Shown: positions 12,511 to 22,088, counted from the stretch's first letter. The stretch is 64,000 nt of DNA from Asterias rubens (GCF_902459465.1 NC_047064.1:1452762-1516761), one strand, 5' to 3'. Notes: generated from the sequence alone by a model not told the origin. Numbers and translations are program-made.

Positions 12511-12669
12511 CAGGAGTGCGTTTTGGCCACCCCAACCAAAAACTGTTTCGGTTGTTGGTCGTTGGTTCTGCTGTTCAGACTGAACGATAACCGAGTTGTG
12601 AGCTCGGTTACCGTTTTGCTTATGACGTCAGAAACAGTTTTTGGTTGGGGTCGCCAAAACGCACTCCTG
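12511..12669. mobile_element. 159-bp element with 39-bp terminal inverted repeats
   Basis: The left end CAGGAGTGCGTTTTGGCCAC and right end inverted GTCGCCAAAACGCACTCCTG match over 39 bp with one mismatch (C/G at position 18). The centre also carries a smaller inverted pair (CGATAACCGAG / CTCGGTTACCG). No clear target duplication can be seen. It is probably a non-autonomous DNA element. Confidence 0.75.
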
Positions 12670-12769
12670 GTAAAACACTGTCGCAAAAAAGGCACTTGCG
12701 TAAAGTTCTGCTGCATATTTGGGTCCGGGTAAAATATTATTCTTGCAACTGATTTTTGCAGACCAGTTT

Positions 12770-12964
12770 ATCTTTCTGTATATGTTACATATTGTAAATG
12801 TGGGGTTTTTGTTTTTTTCCAGTGGCGTGTCATGGTCGAGCATTTCAAAGGGACTTAAGGTCTTGTGTTTCTGAGGTTAGCAGAGTTTGGGTTCGAGTCC
12901 CGGTCGTGGCACTTGTGTCTTTGAGTGAGATAGGCTACCTCACTATAATTTCTATGTCCTTTCT
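12770..12964 (+). mobile_element. tRNA-Leu/Ser-like SINE, first of a tandem pair
   Basis: The head TGTCATGGTCGAGC is followed by a variable-arm-like segment and the B box GGGTTCGAGTCCCGGTCGTGG, then CACTTGTGTCTTTGAG. The leader with ATGTGGGGTTTTTG recurs before the next copy, so SINE plus leader are duplicated head to tail. Confidence 0.65.
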
Positions 12965-13310
12965 GTATATATTTTACATGTGGGGTTTTGATTGTTCCAG
13001 TGACGTGTCATGGTCGAGCTTTTAAGAGTAATGGACTCAAGGTCTTTTGTTTTTGAAGTTGGCTGAGTATGAGTTCGAGTCCCGGTCGTGGCACTTTGAG
13101 AGATATATTTCGCTACAATTTCTATGTCCTATTGGATGGGACATCAAACCGCTGTTAGGTCCCATGGTAAAACAGATCGGTAGTGCACGTAAAAGAACAC
13201 ATAGCACTACAGGAAAAGTAGGGGTTGAACTCATGTGTTTCTGGTTCATATAGCAAGCACCCTTGTTTGCAGGTTTCCCTTTGGCTACAGTGATTTGTAT
13301 ATTACAACTA
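12965..13310 (+). mobile_element. tRNA-Leu/Ser-like SINE, second copy, longer 3' body
   Basis: The head is GTGTCATGGTCGAGC, then ATGGACTCAAGGTCT, then the B box GAGTTCGAGTCCCGG. The body continues ATTGGATGGGACATCAAACC, TAGTGCACGTAAAAGAACAC and AAGCACCCTTGTTTGCAGG. The same body segments occur at 53,861-54,160. Confidence 0.7.
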
Positions 13311-13904
13311 ATAATAGTCAGATGTTGGAAGATTTTCCATCAGCGACAAGACTTGAGGATTCCGGATCAGGGCTGGTGATGAAACGTCATTCAAGACGCC
13401 ATGAAGTCCATGGTCAAGTCAAACCGCGAGGTCCTTGGACACACTGTTACAAAACCAGGATATGGGTGCCCCAGGCTTTGTGTTTTAACCCCGTCTCCGG
13501 ATACCAATCTCCTACTGAGGGTTAAGTGGGGGTCTACAAGGGGTCATGGGGGGTGGAGGGGTGGGGGTACAGCGAAAACAAGAATTAGCGAGGTGAAGAG
13601 AGATCAGAAGCAGATGAGGAAACAGCACAATTACTCATCTTGATAAACTGTTTTTATTACTATTTTATAAATAAAACAAACTGTCAAAAGTAGTCAGATT
13701 TGATTCAGGTTACGGTCTAACATTGCAGGTGGCTGAAGTCATATGGGAACCAGTTAAGAAGGACGCAGGTGTAGGGTGAAGACTTGACCTGAAGGATGAC
13801 CTCAACGTGATGGATGTCGATTGATGTTGATTTCCCCGATTGGAGGTTGTAATTTCACCTTTCTCATCTTTCGTGATTGTAACTTTTATCTCGTCCGCAA
13901 AAGT
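13311..13904. other. no gene identified
   Basis: Nothing here can be supported. Confidence 0.5.
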
Positions 13905-14124
13905 CATCATTAAGAAATACTTCATGCCTGAAGCCAGTTTTTAGGCATCTGATAGCAACTAAGTTAGCGCAACAAGGGTGTTTTTTCTTTCTTTATTCTC
14001 TCGTTACTTCGATTACCAACTGAGTCCAAATTTTTACAGATTTGTTATTGAATGCATGTTGTTAGGATACACCAAGTTAGAATGCTGGTCCTTGGCAATT
14101 GCCAAAGGTGTCCAGTGCCTTTAA
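13905..14124 (-). mobile_element. TTAA-type MITE, partial
   Basis: The body segment TACTTCATGCCTGAAGCC runs to the terminus AAAGGTGTCCAGTGCC plus TTAA (14,121-14,124). A second short copy of the same terminus follows at 14,145-14,170, so the end is tandemly duplicated. Confidence 0.75.
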
Positions 14125-14170
14125 TGTGAACCATTACAAGTTTCTACCAAAGGTGTCCAGTGCCTTTAAA

Positions 14171-15179
14171 TAAACCACATGAAAAAGCTTCAACACACGC
14201 TGTGGTCAGTTGATAGACTTGTGGTTAATATTAGATCCAGAATCAATAAGTCCACTCGATATAGATAAGATAAGGTAAACGCATACCCCGTGAACCAACT
14301 CAACAACTTGCTCTAAACTCCAAACTCTCCAACCAAACTCGGTCAGAGAAGGTCACGACATTGACAGAAATCCTGGCAGAATTTCTGATGACTGAAGCAA
14401 CAATGTTGTTATCAGTTTTCATTATACCAAGCAATTCTTCCATATATAGTTTTCATCAGTACAACTGAACCGCGTCGCGAGTAATCTGATACCTTATGGT
14501 CGTATGACTTCTCTAATAGGGGGGTCGACGAGAAGAGGGGGGAGTTACAGGTGAATAACTATTGTGGATTGTTTTGGATGGTTAAAATACTAAGTGTGTT
14601 TACAAAACGATCGCTGTACCAGGCACAGAGCGGTGTGTACAAAAATATTAATATGACTGTTTACCTTAAAAGTCCGTTGTGGACTTTAACCCCATTCAAT
14701 ATCCTATTAGGCCTTATAACATATTGGTCAAAAAGGATTTTTCTGAGACTACAAATCTAGATGTTCCGCTGATACCTCAAAATTACCGATATTGCTCAGT
14801 AGACCCGCGATCACCTAGCTTGCGGCAATACGGAGAAAGACATTCATTGTATAGGAAAGATCGCTGCCAAATTTCTTCACGCTTATTGTACTGTTTGGTC
14901 TACGGCTTGAGCTGCGTCCATGTTCAAAGCCCCGCAAGGAAAGCACACGTTTTCTAAAATAACTGACGAAGCATAAGCATACTTAGCACAAGTCTAAAAC
15001 CGTGATGTCGAAAAGGGTATGTAAATATCTACAAGTCACGCGTGTTCCTGAACGTTTACCTCGTAAAAGCGCGTTTTCAACTTTATTATAGACATATGGA
15101 TAAGTAGTCAATGTCTGACGCGTTGCTTACAACTATCTCGTGAAACTGCTGCTCCACGCAAGACTTTTTATATCGACTC
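14171..15179. other. no gene identified
   Basis: Only chance ORFs are present, and no RNA gene was recognised. Confidence 0.5.
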
Positions 15180-15354
15180 TTTTTAAATTCCTATTTGTTT
15201 TTAGTGTTTTTTTTTTGCTTATCTGCTTATTGTAAGTTTTTATGAGTGTTTTTATTTGTATTTTATTATGTAGCTGATTTTTATATTTGTGTAAAACGTT
15301 TTGAGGCTTGAATAAGGCGCTTTATAAATGTTCCTTTATTATTATTATTATTAT
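15180..15354 (+). mobile_element. LINE-type 3' UTR tail
   Basis: A T-rich stretch ends in AAGGCGCTTTATAAATGTTC and ATT repeats at 15,337-15,354. This tail is like that of the LINE remnant at 2783-3195. No coding remnant is seen upstream. Confidence 0.5.
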
Positions 15355-15484
15355 AAGACTACTATACTGCTCTCACGACTACGGTCTCATTCAACCGGAA
15401 ATTGGCTTTATACATCCATATCGATGTGCAGTTGACTACGTGTCTACAACAAGTTTTAAAACTTCTTAAAAACATATATAGCAA

Positions 15485-15490
15485 GTCTCT

Positions 15491-15543
<53 letters not shown>

Positions 15544-15558
15544 ATCCACCCAGGGACG
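15485..15558 (+). tRNA. tRNA-Asn-GTT: tRNA-Asn (GTT), A1
   Basis: This 74-nt gene is an exact array consensus. The acceptor GTCTCTG pairs with CAGGGAC with one T-G wobble. The D stem is GCGC/GCGC, the anticodon arm TTCGG-CTGTTAA-CCGAA, and the T arm GGTGG-TTCAAAT-CCACC, with discriminator G. The A box (TGGCGCAATCGG) and B box (GGTTCAAATCC) are intact. It decodes AAC and, through G34 wobble or modification, AAT. There is no intron. It is the most 5' copy and lies outside the regular spacing. A T5 run 23 nt downstream can terminate Pol III. Confidence 0.97.
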
Positions 15559-16097
15559 GAATAATACTTTGACTTTTTATACAATAAAACAGTTTACATA
15601 CCATGTCAGAACAAAAAGTGAGTGTACGATCGACACAATTGCACTGTCTGTTGAAATATTCTAATTCATATCCAACATTTATGTTTTTACGTTTGTTTAC
15701 CGAAACAAAAAATCTCAACGAAAGTTCAGGTATGGCTATAATCAGCTGGTAGCACACCAACCCTCTCCCCTAAATACTTCCATCTTGTAATTTAATAATT
15801 AAAGTTGAGGCAACCACTCTTGTTACCTGATCTCTTCCAAGTCAAGTTAAACCCTTTAAAGGGTATAGCAATCTGTCACCAGCTCTGTTTATATACTTTG
15901 CCTTTTGAAAGCTTTGCCCACTGTTTATACATTATCCTTTCGTAAAGGGAAACTCATGGAGGTTTTAAGAAATTTAAAGTGAACAAGGTTAAAGCCTTTG
16001 GACTTAAAGATATGAACTCAATTTCATTAAAAGCAGCCAGCACAAAATATGTTACGCTTTGAAAATTCTTTGTATAGAAAACTGAAGTGCACAGCAA

Positions 16098-16103
16098 GTC
16101 TCT

Positions 16104-16156
<53 letters not shown>

Positions 16157-16171
16157 ATCCACCCAGGGACG
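16098..16171 (+). tRNA. tRNA-Asn-GTT: tRNA-Asn (GTT), A2
   Basis: This is an exact consensus copy. T6 begins 7 nt after the gene and is a strong Pol III terminator. The downstream array spacer is interrupted at about 16,235. Confidence 0.97.
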
Positions 16172-16730
16172 CAATAATTTTTTGAACGTTTATTGTTTAA
16201 TATTTCTCAATCTTTACGAGCAAGCTTGGAGTTCATAGCGCCTGGGATTACACCTCCAGCCCCCCACGAGACACGGCATGCGCGGTATGGTATAATGCCC
16301 CGAGGCTTACGTTCTGATTGCTCCACGCCGTGGGCTATACAACAAGCTTCCGTTACACGGACTCTTTAAATGCGAATCTTACGTTAGATTTTTCACCATT
16401 ATTTACATTTTGTAGCGATAACTTGAATACATGATCTTTTTCGTCAATTACTCGTTAATATTTTTGTAAAAAAAAAGATTTAAATTTGGTTTAATAAGTT
16501 ACTTTTTGACAGCTGGAAGTAAAACTAGCCCGGAAGGTCACGTGATTGTTTGTACCACTTTTTGGTTAGAACAATCACGCGACCTAAGTTTTTGTTTTAA
16601 AATGCTCAAAAACGGACAAATTTGATGATTTTTTGTATGGACTGTTCTTCTTCATTCCTGGAAGACTGCTGAATTCATTTCTTAGTCTATTTTGTAGCCC
16701 AAATAGCCCAATTCGGCCGGTGTGTCCCTT

Positions 16731-16768
16731 TAACCGAAAGGTTGGTGGTTCAAATCTACACAGGGACA
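16731..16768 (+). pseudogene. tRNA-Asn 3' half, A3
   Basis: The copy begins at TTAACCGAAAGG, i.e. within the anticodon loop, and keeps the T arm with one change (AATCTACAC for AATCCACCC) and the acceptor CAGGGAC. The 5' half is missing and is replaced by sequence ending GTGTGTCCCTTTAA. That resembles the right terminus of the TTAA-type MITEs. Confidence 0.8.
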
Positions 16769-16865
16769 GACAAATTAATATTTTGAACTTTTATTGTTTA
16801 ATATTTCTCAATCTTTACGAGCAGCTTTTGCGGGAAAGTTACAGAAAATATTAGCCAAACATCAA

Positions 16866-16871
16866 GTCTCT

Positions 16872-16924
<53 letters not shown>

Positions 16925-16939
16925 ATCCACCCAGGGACG
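16866..16939 (+). tRNA. tRNA-Asn-GTT: tRNA-Asn (GTT), A4
   Basis: This is an exact consensus copy. ATATTTTGAATTTTT downstream supplies T4 and T5 terminators. Confidence 0.97.
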
Positions 16940-17032
16940 CAATAATATTTTGAATTTTTATTGTTTAATATTTCTCAATCTTTACGAGCAATATTTGTTG
17001 GAAAGTTACAGAAAATATTAGCCAAACAGCAA

Positions 17033-17038
17033 GTCTCT

Positions 17039-17091
<53 letters not shown>

Positions 17092-17106
17092 ATCCACCCA
17101 GGTATT
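17033..17106 (+). pseudogene. tRNA-Asn with broken acceptor, A5
   Basis: The copy matches consensus through CCACCCAGG, then reads TATTATTG. The acceptor 3' strand is CAGGTAT, so pairs to C3 and G1 fail. No T4 run follows within 20 nt. It is probably truncated at about 17,102. Confidence 0.8.
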
Positions 17107-17179
17107 ATTGTTTGGATATTAATCAAGCTTGACAAGTGAATTTTTGTGAAAGTTACAGAAAATATTAGCCAAACAGCAA

Positions 17180-17185
17180 GTCTCT

Positions 17186-17218
<33 letters not shown>
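17180..17218 (+). pseudogene. tRNA-Asn 5' half cut by a MITE, A6
   Basis: The copy is exact consensus from the acceptor to CTGTTAA of the anticodon loop, where the sequence changes to AGGAAAGGTACACG, the terminus of the MITE at 17,215-17,589. The TTAA overlapping the last two anticodon bases is the junction. The 3' half does not follow the element. Confidence 0.9.
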
Positions 17219-17589
17219 AGGAAAGGTACACGTTTGGTAATGGTCAAAGACCAGTCTTCTCACTTGGTGTATCCCATGATAATAATAAAATAACAAGCCT
17301 GTGAAAATTTGGGTTCAATTGGTCATCGAAGTTGCGAGATGATGATGAAAGAAAAAACACCCTTGATGGACGAATTTGTGTGCTTTCAGATAATAATAAA
17401 AGACTTCTATCTGGAAGTATTTTATTAGTCAGTGAGACATTACCTCTTTCTCAAAAACTACGTTACTTCAGAGTGAATCGTTTCCCACAATGTTTTATAC
17501 TATCAGCAGCTCCCCAATGATCATTAGCAAGTCAGTTATTATGTTAATATTTGTTTTGAGTAATTACCAAACGTGTACCTTCCCTTTAA
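17215..17589 (+). mobile_element. TTAA-type MITE inserted in a tRNA-Asn gene
   Basis: TTAA lies at 17,215-17,218 (inside the tRNA anticodon loop) and at 17,586-17,589. The termini AAAGGAAAGGTACACGTTTG and ACGTGTACCTTCCCTTTAA are well-matched inverted repeats, distinct in sequence from the GGACACTATTGG termini of other copies although the body is the same family. The perfect arms suggest a relatively young subfamily. Flanking sequence after the right TTAA is not tRNA, so a deletion or rearrangement followed insertion. Confidence 0.85.
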
Positions 17590-17695
17590 AAGATTTGGGT
17601 ACTATAGACTATAGTATATGTCCATAGATTTACATTTAACTTACAGGGTTTGAAGATATCGATAGTGGAAAGCTTGCCTTCAAATTTCACTCACT

Positions 17696-17836
17696 GAGGT
17701 GCTGTAGTTTTTGAGAAATGAGTAAAACAATGTCATGAAAATACGTTTGTAAATGATTAAAATAATTTTCGTCTCATGAGACGAAAATTATTTTCATGAC
17801 ATTGTTTTACTCATTTCTCAAAAACTATAGCACCTC
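17696..17836. repeat. long hairpin with 47-bp arms
   Basis: The left arm 17,696-17,742 (GAGGTGCTGTAGTTTTTGAG onward) is inverted at 17,790-17,836 with few mismatches. Its centre contains a perfect 32-bp palindrome at 17,761-17,792 (AATAATTTTCGTCTCA and its reverse complement). It is probably a foldback or MITE derivative. Confidence 0.85.
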
Positions 17837-18192
17837 AGCACGTAACATGTATAAAAACTGTCATCAAGAGATGTGTAAAACCAGACCCTGCCAACGATAA
17901 AAATATAATTACATGTATATGATATAAAGAGGAGATTGCACTCAAACATTTAAAAAACACACATTAGAAAACATTAAAACAAAAGCAAATCCAGATTATT
18001 GCAAAAACAACACCCACAACAAAACACCGTAACAACAGGAGGAAGGGACAACAGTTTAAAACAAAAAAACCATAGCCAAACACGAATAGACTAAAAACAT
18101 CAACAGCCAAAATAAAATTGGTACAGAGAGCAACTTTTAAAACAATGAAGCAGGAGCTAAAACGAAAATGAATAAAACATACAATTAAAAAA

Positions 18193-18485
18193 AGCCAAAA
18201 ATATGGATGTCAAAGACGGAACGCAAACAAATGGGCATTTCCCATTTTGTCATTAATGTTGTACTATACCTCCCTTAATATGATACGTTCCAAATTTCCA
18301 TGACGGACTTCTACTTTTCCTTTAGGCCTAGAGGGGATGGAGCAGGGGGAGACTTCTCTCATCTCACAAGTCAAGCGTGAACCTTGTCGGGGTAAGATAC
18401 CCTAGTATACCCTCTGAGCTCATCAAGGGGGATGGGAAATGTCAATTTGTTTGCGTTCCGTCTTTGACATTCATGTTTTTGGCTG
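18193..18485. mobile_element. foldback element with about 50-bp arms
   Basis: The left arm (AGCCAAAAATATGGATGTCA, then AAGACGGAACGCAAACAAAT) is inverted at 18,431-18,485 (ATTTGTTTGCGTTCCGTCTT, then ACATTCATGTTTTTGGCT). The central 23-base core match is perfect and the spacer is about 185 bp. No target duplication was identified. Confidence 0.75.
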
Positions 18486-20090
18486 ATATTTCGTTCTAAG
18501 GAAGTGGGATATCATCTTTCTTTCTCTCTAGTCGAATTATGTTGAGATTTGCCCAGGGGCTATAATTCATGTATTGATCCATTCATTTTTGGGGGCATGT
18601 TTTGCGATCTCATTTTGGGATAGGATTCTAAGCGGGGCCTGGTGGCGGGGGAGGGGCAACCGCCCCACCCTGGTTACGCCACTGTTCTGAGCTGAATTAT
18701 TGACCCCACCTATACCGGTCTACCACAAATAAATTTGAAAACCTTTTCCGTTTTTATAAATCAATTACCAATGTTAGGTGACACTCCCTTCTATTGTTAA
18801 AAGACATGTATTTAAACTCTCAGTACTAGTAGGAAATTGCTTCGGTGTTCACTTAAATCGTCAAAATTGCTTTCGGTTCACGTCAACAGTTGCTTGTAGC
18901 ACCCTCCATTGAAAAATAAAAAGTTACTCTGTGAAATTATTCCGTGGTAATTTCTCCTCCACCCTTCTTGATTTTTCTAACAAGGATAAATCTGTGACCT
19001 ATCAACACTTCAAGATAAGTAATGAGACATACTCATTATGCTACTTATCTTTTGTCATAATATGCATGGTGCCCATCGTAATTAAGACATAGTTAGGTTC
19101 AGTGAAGACAGGCTTGGCCCTTGGTTTGTGTCGAGAGTACATCCCAAACCGCACGTCATGTGTGATAGTTTCAAGTACTTGTCACGAAAAGAGACTAGTT
19201 TCTTGCCTTGCGTTAATGACATAATGAATTATTCATGACCTAGTTGTCTTCATTAATAAAGGTGAACCCATTGATATATTCAAGAATGCCGTTTTGTAAA
19301 ACAAAAGGAGACACGCTTACGCCTTTACTCATTAAGACGTTATCAACTGTTTCCTACCCCGGGCCTATAGGGAAGTGCGTAATAACACCATTTACAAATA
19401 TCTCAAGACCAAACAAGAGGAATTTAGGGGTTGAGGGGCTGTGTGACTGCGAGTGCCTTGGGGTAGACGGGGGCCAGGATAGAGTGGTAGGCACTGAGGA
19501 GGGACGCTCTGGTCCCACGGAGGGTTTAAACACACCATCAGAATGTGAGGAATGGGAACCATGCTTCCTCGCTTTTCAATCGTCATTCATATAAATTTAC
19601 CCACACGTTTTGTGTGTCTCCTGTTTTCAAAACGAACTCCCTTATTTTTGTTGCCGACAGTGACATCCTTCCATAAGTCAATCTGAGCCCGTCTTTGATT
19701 GCAGCAAACTGCTAAACAAACACAGATCGTTGATTGAGACTGACTTAAACACCCTGATTGTATTACCGTGTTTATTAGTATAAAAACCTAGGAATGATTC
19801 CGAAAAATATTAAGAGTCATTCAGATGTACTACTTTTTCTTTCCAGAAGTTGTATTTTTAAAATGAAAGGGACGGTGTTTTTCCTTATGACGATATATGA
19901 TAGTTCTCTCTTAATTCGAAACACTCTTTTGAGCCTGTGCTGCTGACTTACCAAAAATAACCTGTTTTCGCGCGGACCCCTTTCAGAACCAACTTGGGTC
20001 TCATCCATTAACTTGTTTCTGTTCTCATTTGAACCATAAGATTTTGAAACTTCTCAGGGAAATGTAAAGAAAAGTAAAAGTACACAGCAA
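18486..20090. other. no gene identified
   Basis: This is the gap between array blocks A and B. An open frame of 116 codons at 19,244-19,594 resembles no family I know and is not called. No tRNA is seen here. Confidence 0.5.
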
Positions 20091-20164
20091 GTCTCTGTGG
20101 CGCAATCGGTTAGTGCGTTCGGCTGTTAACCGAAAAGTTGGTGGTTCAAATCCACCCAGGGACG
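20091..20164 (+). tRNA. tRNA-Asn-GTT: tRNA-Asn (GTT), B1
   Basis: There are two changes. D stem GTGC (wobble kept) and variable loop AAGTT do not break pairing. This is the first unit of block B. Its upstream flank joins array spacer at TACACAGCAA only. Confidence 0.93.
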
Positions 20165-20257
20165 GAGTAATATTTTGAATTATCTTTGTTTGGTATTGAT
20201 CAAGCTTTAAGAGCATTTTTAGGGAAAATTTACTGGAAAAATCCAGCTACACAGCAA

Positions 20258-20263
20258 GTCTCT

Positions 20264-20316
<53 letters not shown>

Positions 20317-20331
20317 ATCCACCCAGGGACG
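20258..20331 (+). tRNA. tRNA-Asn-GTT: tRNA-Asn (GTT), B2
   Basis: Exact consensus. The following spacer is the GGTTTACTATTTTG variant. Confidence 0.97.
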
Positions 20332-20424
20332 GTTTACTATTTTGAATTATCTTTGTTTGGTATTGATCAAGCTTCAAGAGCATTTTTAGCGGAAATTTAC
20401 AGGAAAAATCCAGCTACACAGCAA

Positions 20425-20430
20425 GTCTCT

Positions 20431-20483
<53 letters not shown>

Positions 20484-20498
20484 ATCCACCCAGGGACG
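20425..20498 (+). tRNA. tRNA-Asn-GTT: tRNA-Asn (GTT), B3
   Basis: Exact consensus. It is followed by the TTAATATTGTTTAATATT spacer variant also seen after B16, B27 and B41. Confidence 0.97.
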
Positions 20499-20592
20499 GA
20501 GTAATATTTTGAATTAATATTGTTTAATATTGATCAAGCTTTAAGAGCAGCTTTTAGGGGAAATTTACAGGAAATATGCAGCTACACAGCAA

Positions 20593-20609
20593 GTCTCTGT
20601 GGCGCAATT

Positions 20610-20651
<42 letters not shown>

Positions 20652-20666
20652 ATCCACCCAGGGACG
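20593..20666 (+). tRNA. tRNA-Asn-GTT: tRNA-Asn (GTT), B4
   Basis: One D-loop change (AATTGG). It is the first unit of the duplicated 11-unit block and the partner of B28. Confidence 0.96.
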
Positions 20667-20759
20667 GAGTAATATTTTGAATTATCTTTGTTTGGTATTG
20701 ATCAATCTTTACGAGCAGCTTTAGCGAAAATTTACTGGAAAGATCCAGCTACACAGCAA

Positions 20760-20765
20760 GTCTCT

Positions 20766-20818
<53 letters not shown>

Positions 20819-20833
20819 ATCCACCCAGGGACG
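20760..20833 (+). tRNA. tRNA-Asn-GTT: tRNA-Asn (GTT), B5
   Basis: Exact consensus. Partner of B29. Confidence 0.97.
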
Positions 20834-20930
20834 GAGTTATATTTTGAATTATCTTTGTTTGGTATTGATCAAGCTTTAAGAGCAGCTTTTAGGAGAAATT
20901 TACAGGAAAAATCCAGCTACATGCTGTGTA

Positions 20931-20936
20931 GTCTCT

Positions 20937-20989
<53 letters not shown>

Positions 20990-21004
20990 ATCCACCCAGG
21001 GACG
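20931..21004 (+). tRNA. tRNA-Asn-GTT: tRNA-Asn (GTT), B6
   Basis: Exact consensus. The 5' flank is ATGCTGTGTA rather than ACACAGCAA, a marker shared with B21 and B30. Confidence 0.97.
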
Positions 21005-21097
21005 GTTTACTATTTTGAATTATCTTTGTTTGGTATTGATCAAGCTTTAAGAGCATTTTTAGCGGAAATTTACAGGAAAAATCCAGCTACACAGCAA

Positions 21098-21171
21098 GTC
21101 TCTGTGGCGCAATCAGTTAGTGCGTTCGGCTGCTAACCGAAAGGTTGGTGGTTCAAATCCACCCAGGGAGT
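21098..21171 (+). pseudogene. tRNA-Asn body with GCT anticodon, B7
   Basis: The anticodon loop reads CTGCTAA, so the anticodon is GCT (serine AGC/AGT) in an asparagine body. Also G18 is A (AATCAGTTA), and the acceptor ends CAGGGAG because ACGG is deleted, leaving G1 unpaired. The partner B31 keeps GTT, so the anticodon change is private to this copy. Confidence 0.8.
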
Positions 21172-21250
21172 AATGTTTTGTATTAACATTGTTTGATATT
21201 GATCAAGCATTTAGGGGGAAATTTACAGGAAAATCCCAGCTAAACAGCAA

Positions 21251-21324
21251 GTCTTTGTGGCGCTATCGGTAAGTGCGTTCGGATGTTAAACGAAAAGTTG
21301 GTGGTTCAAATCCACCCAGGGACG
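21251..21324 (+). pseudogene. degenerate tRNA-Asn, B8
   Basis: The acceptor is GTCTTTG and the D loop CTATCGGTA. The anticodon arm TTCGG-ATGTTAA-ACGAA loses the G31-C39 pair. It shares the GTCTTTG/GGATGTTAAACG signature with B19, B23 and B32, and its duplicate partner is B32. Confidence 0.75.
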
Positions 21325-21417
21325 GAGTAATATTTTGAATTATCTTTGTTTGGTATTGATCAAGCTTTAAGAGCATTTTTAGGGAAAATTTACTGGAAAA
21401 ATCCAGCTACACAGCAA

Positions 21418-21434
21418 GTCTCTGTGGCGCAATT

Positions 21435-21476
<42 letters not shown>

Positions 21477-21491
21477 ATCCACCCAGGGACG
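21418..21491 (+). tRNA. tRNA-Asn-GTT: tRNA-Asn (GTT), B9
   Basis: Only the AATTGG D-loop change is present. Partner of B33. Confidence 0.96.
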
Positions 21492-21585
21492 GAGTAATAT
21501 TTTGAATTATTTTTGTTTGGTATTGATCAAGTTTTAAGAGCAGCTTTTAGGGGAAATTAACAGGAAAAATCCAACTACACAGCAA

Positions 21586-21591
21586 GTCTCT

Positions 21592-21630
<39 letters not shown>

Positions 21631-21659
21631 AGTTGGTGGTTCAAATCCACCCAGGGACG
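21586..21659 (+). tRNA. tRNA-Asn-GTT: tRNA-Asn (GTT), B10
   Basis: Variable-loop change only (AAGTT). Partner of B34. Confidence 0.96.
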
Positions 21660-21752
21660 GAGTAATATTTTGAATTATCTTTGTTTGGTATTGATCAAGC
21701 TTTAAGAGCATTTTTAGGGAAAATTTACTGGAAAAATCCAGCTACACAGCAA

Positions 21753-21826
21753 GTCTCTGTGGCGCAATCGGTTAGCGTGTTCGGCTGTTAACCAAAAGGT
21801 TGGTGGTTCAAATCCACCCAGGGACG
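21753..21826 (+). tRNA. tRNA-Asn-GTT: tRNA-Asn (GTT) with anticodon-stem mismatch, B11
   Basis: The D stem is GCGT (wobble). The anticodon stem reads CCAAA, making a C29-A41 mismatch. The promoter boxes are intact. Function is doubtful. Confidence 0.75.
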
Positions 21827-21920
21827 GAGTAATATTTTGAATTATCTTTGTTTGGTATTGATCAAGCTTTAAGAGCAGCTTTTAGGAGAAATTTACAGGA
21901 AAAATCCAACTACACAGCAA

Positions 21921-21926
21921 GTCTCT

Positions 21927-21957
<31 letters not shown>

Positions 21958-21994
21958 GACCGAAAGGTTGATGGTTCAAATCCACCCAGGGACG
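21921..21994 (+). tRNA. tRNA-Asn-GTT: tRNA-Asn (GTT) with T-stem mismatch, B12
   Basis: A37 is G (CTGTTGA) and the T stem is GATGG (A-C mismatch). Partner B36 shares the T-stem change but not A37G. Confidence 0.75.
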
Positions 21995-22088
21995 GTTTAC
22001 TATTTTGAATTATCTTGGTTTGGTATTGATCAAGCTTTAAGAGCATTTTTAGCGGAAATTTACAGGAAAAAATCCAGCTACACAGCAA

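Larger units (their letters stand above)
15485..17218 (+). repeat. tRNA-Asn array, block A (6 loci)
   Basis: This block carries three intact tRNA-Asn genes, one with a broken acceptor, one 3' half and one 5' half. The spacer ends AAAATATTAGCCAAACAGCAA and carries TATTTCTCAATCTTTACGAG. Blocks B and C have homologous but distinct spacers. The first two genes are 613 bp apart in unrelated sequence. A non-array insertion or replacement of about 490 bp separates 16,235 from 16,730. It includes an inverted pair (GGTCACGTGATTGTT at about 16,537 and AACAATCACGCGACC at about 16,570). Confidence 0.9.

Noticed and set aside
19244-19594. ORF of 116 codons between array blocks A and B
   Set aside because: The composition is not protein-like for any family I know, and no supporting splice or promoter context was seen.
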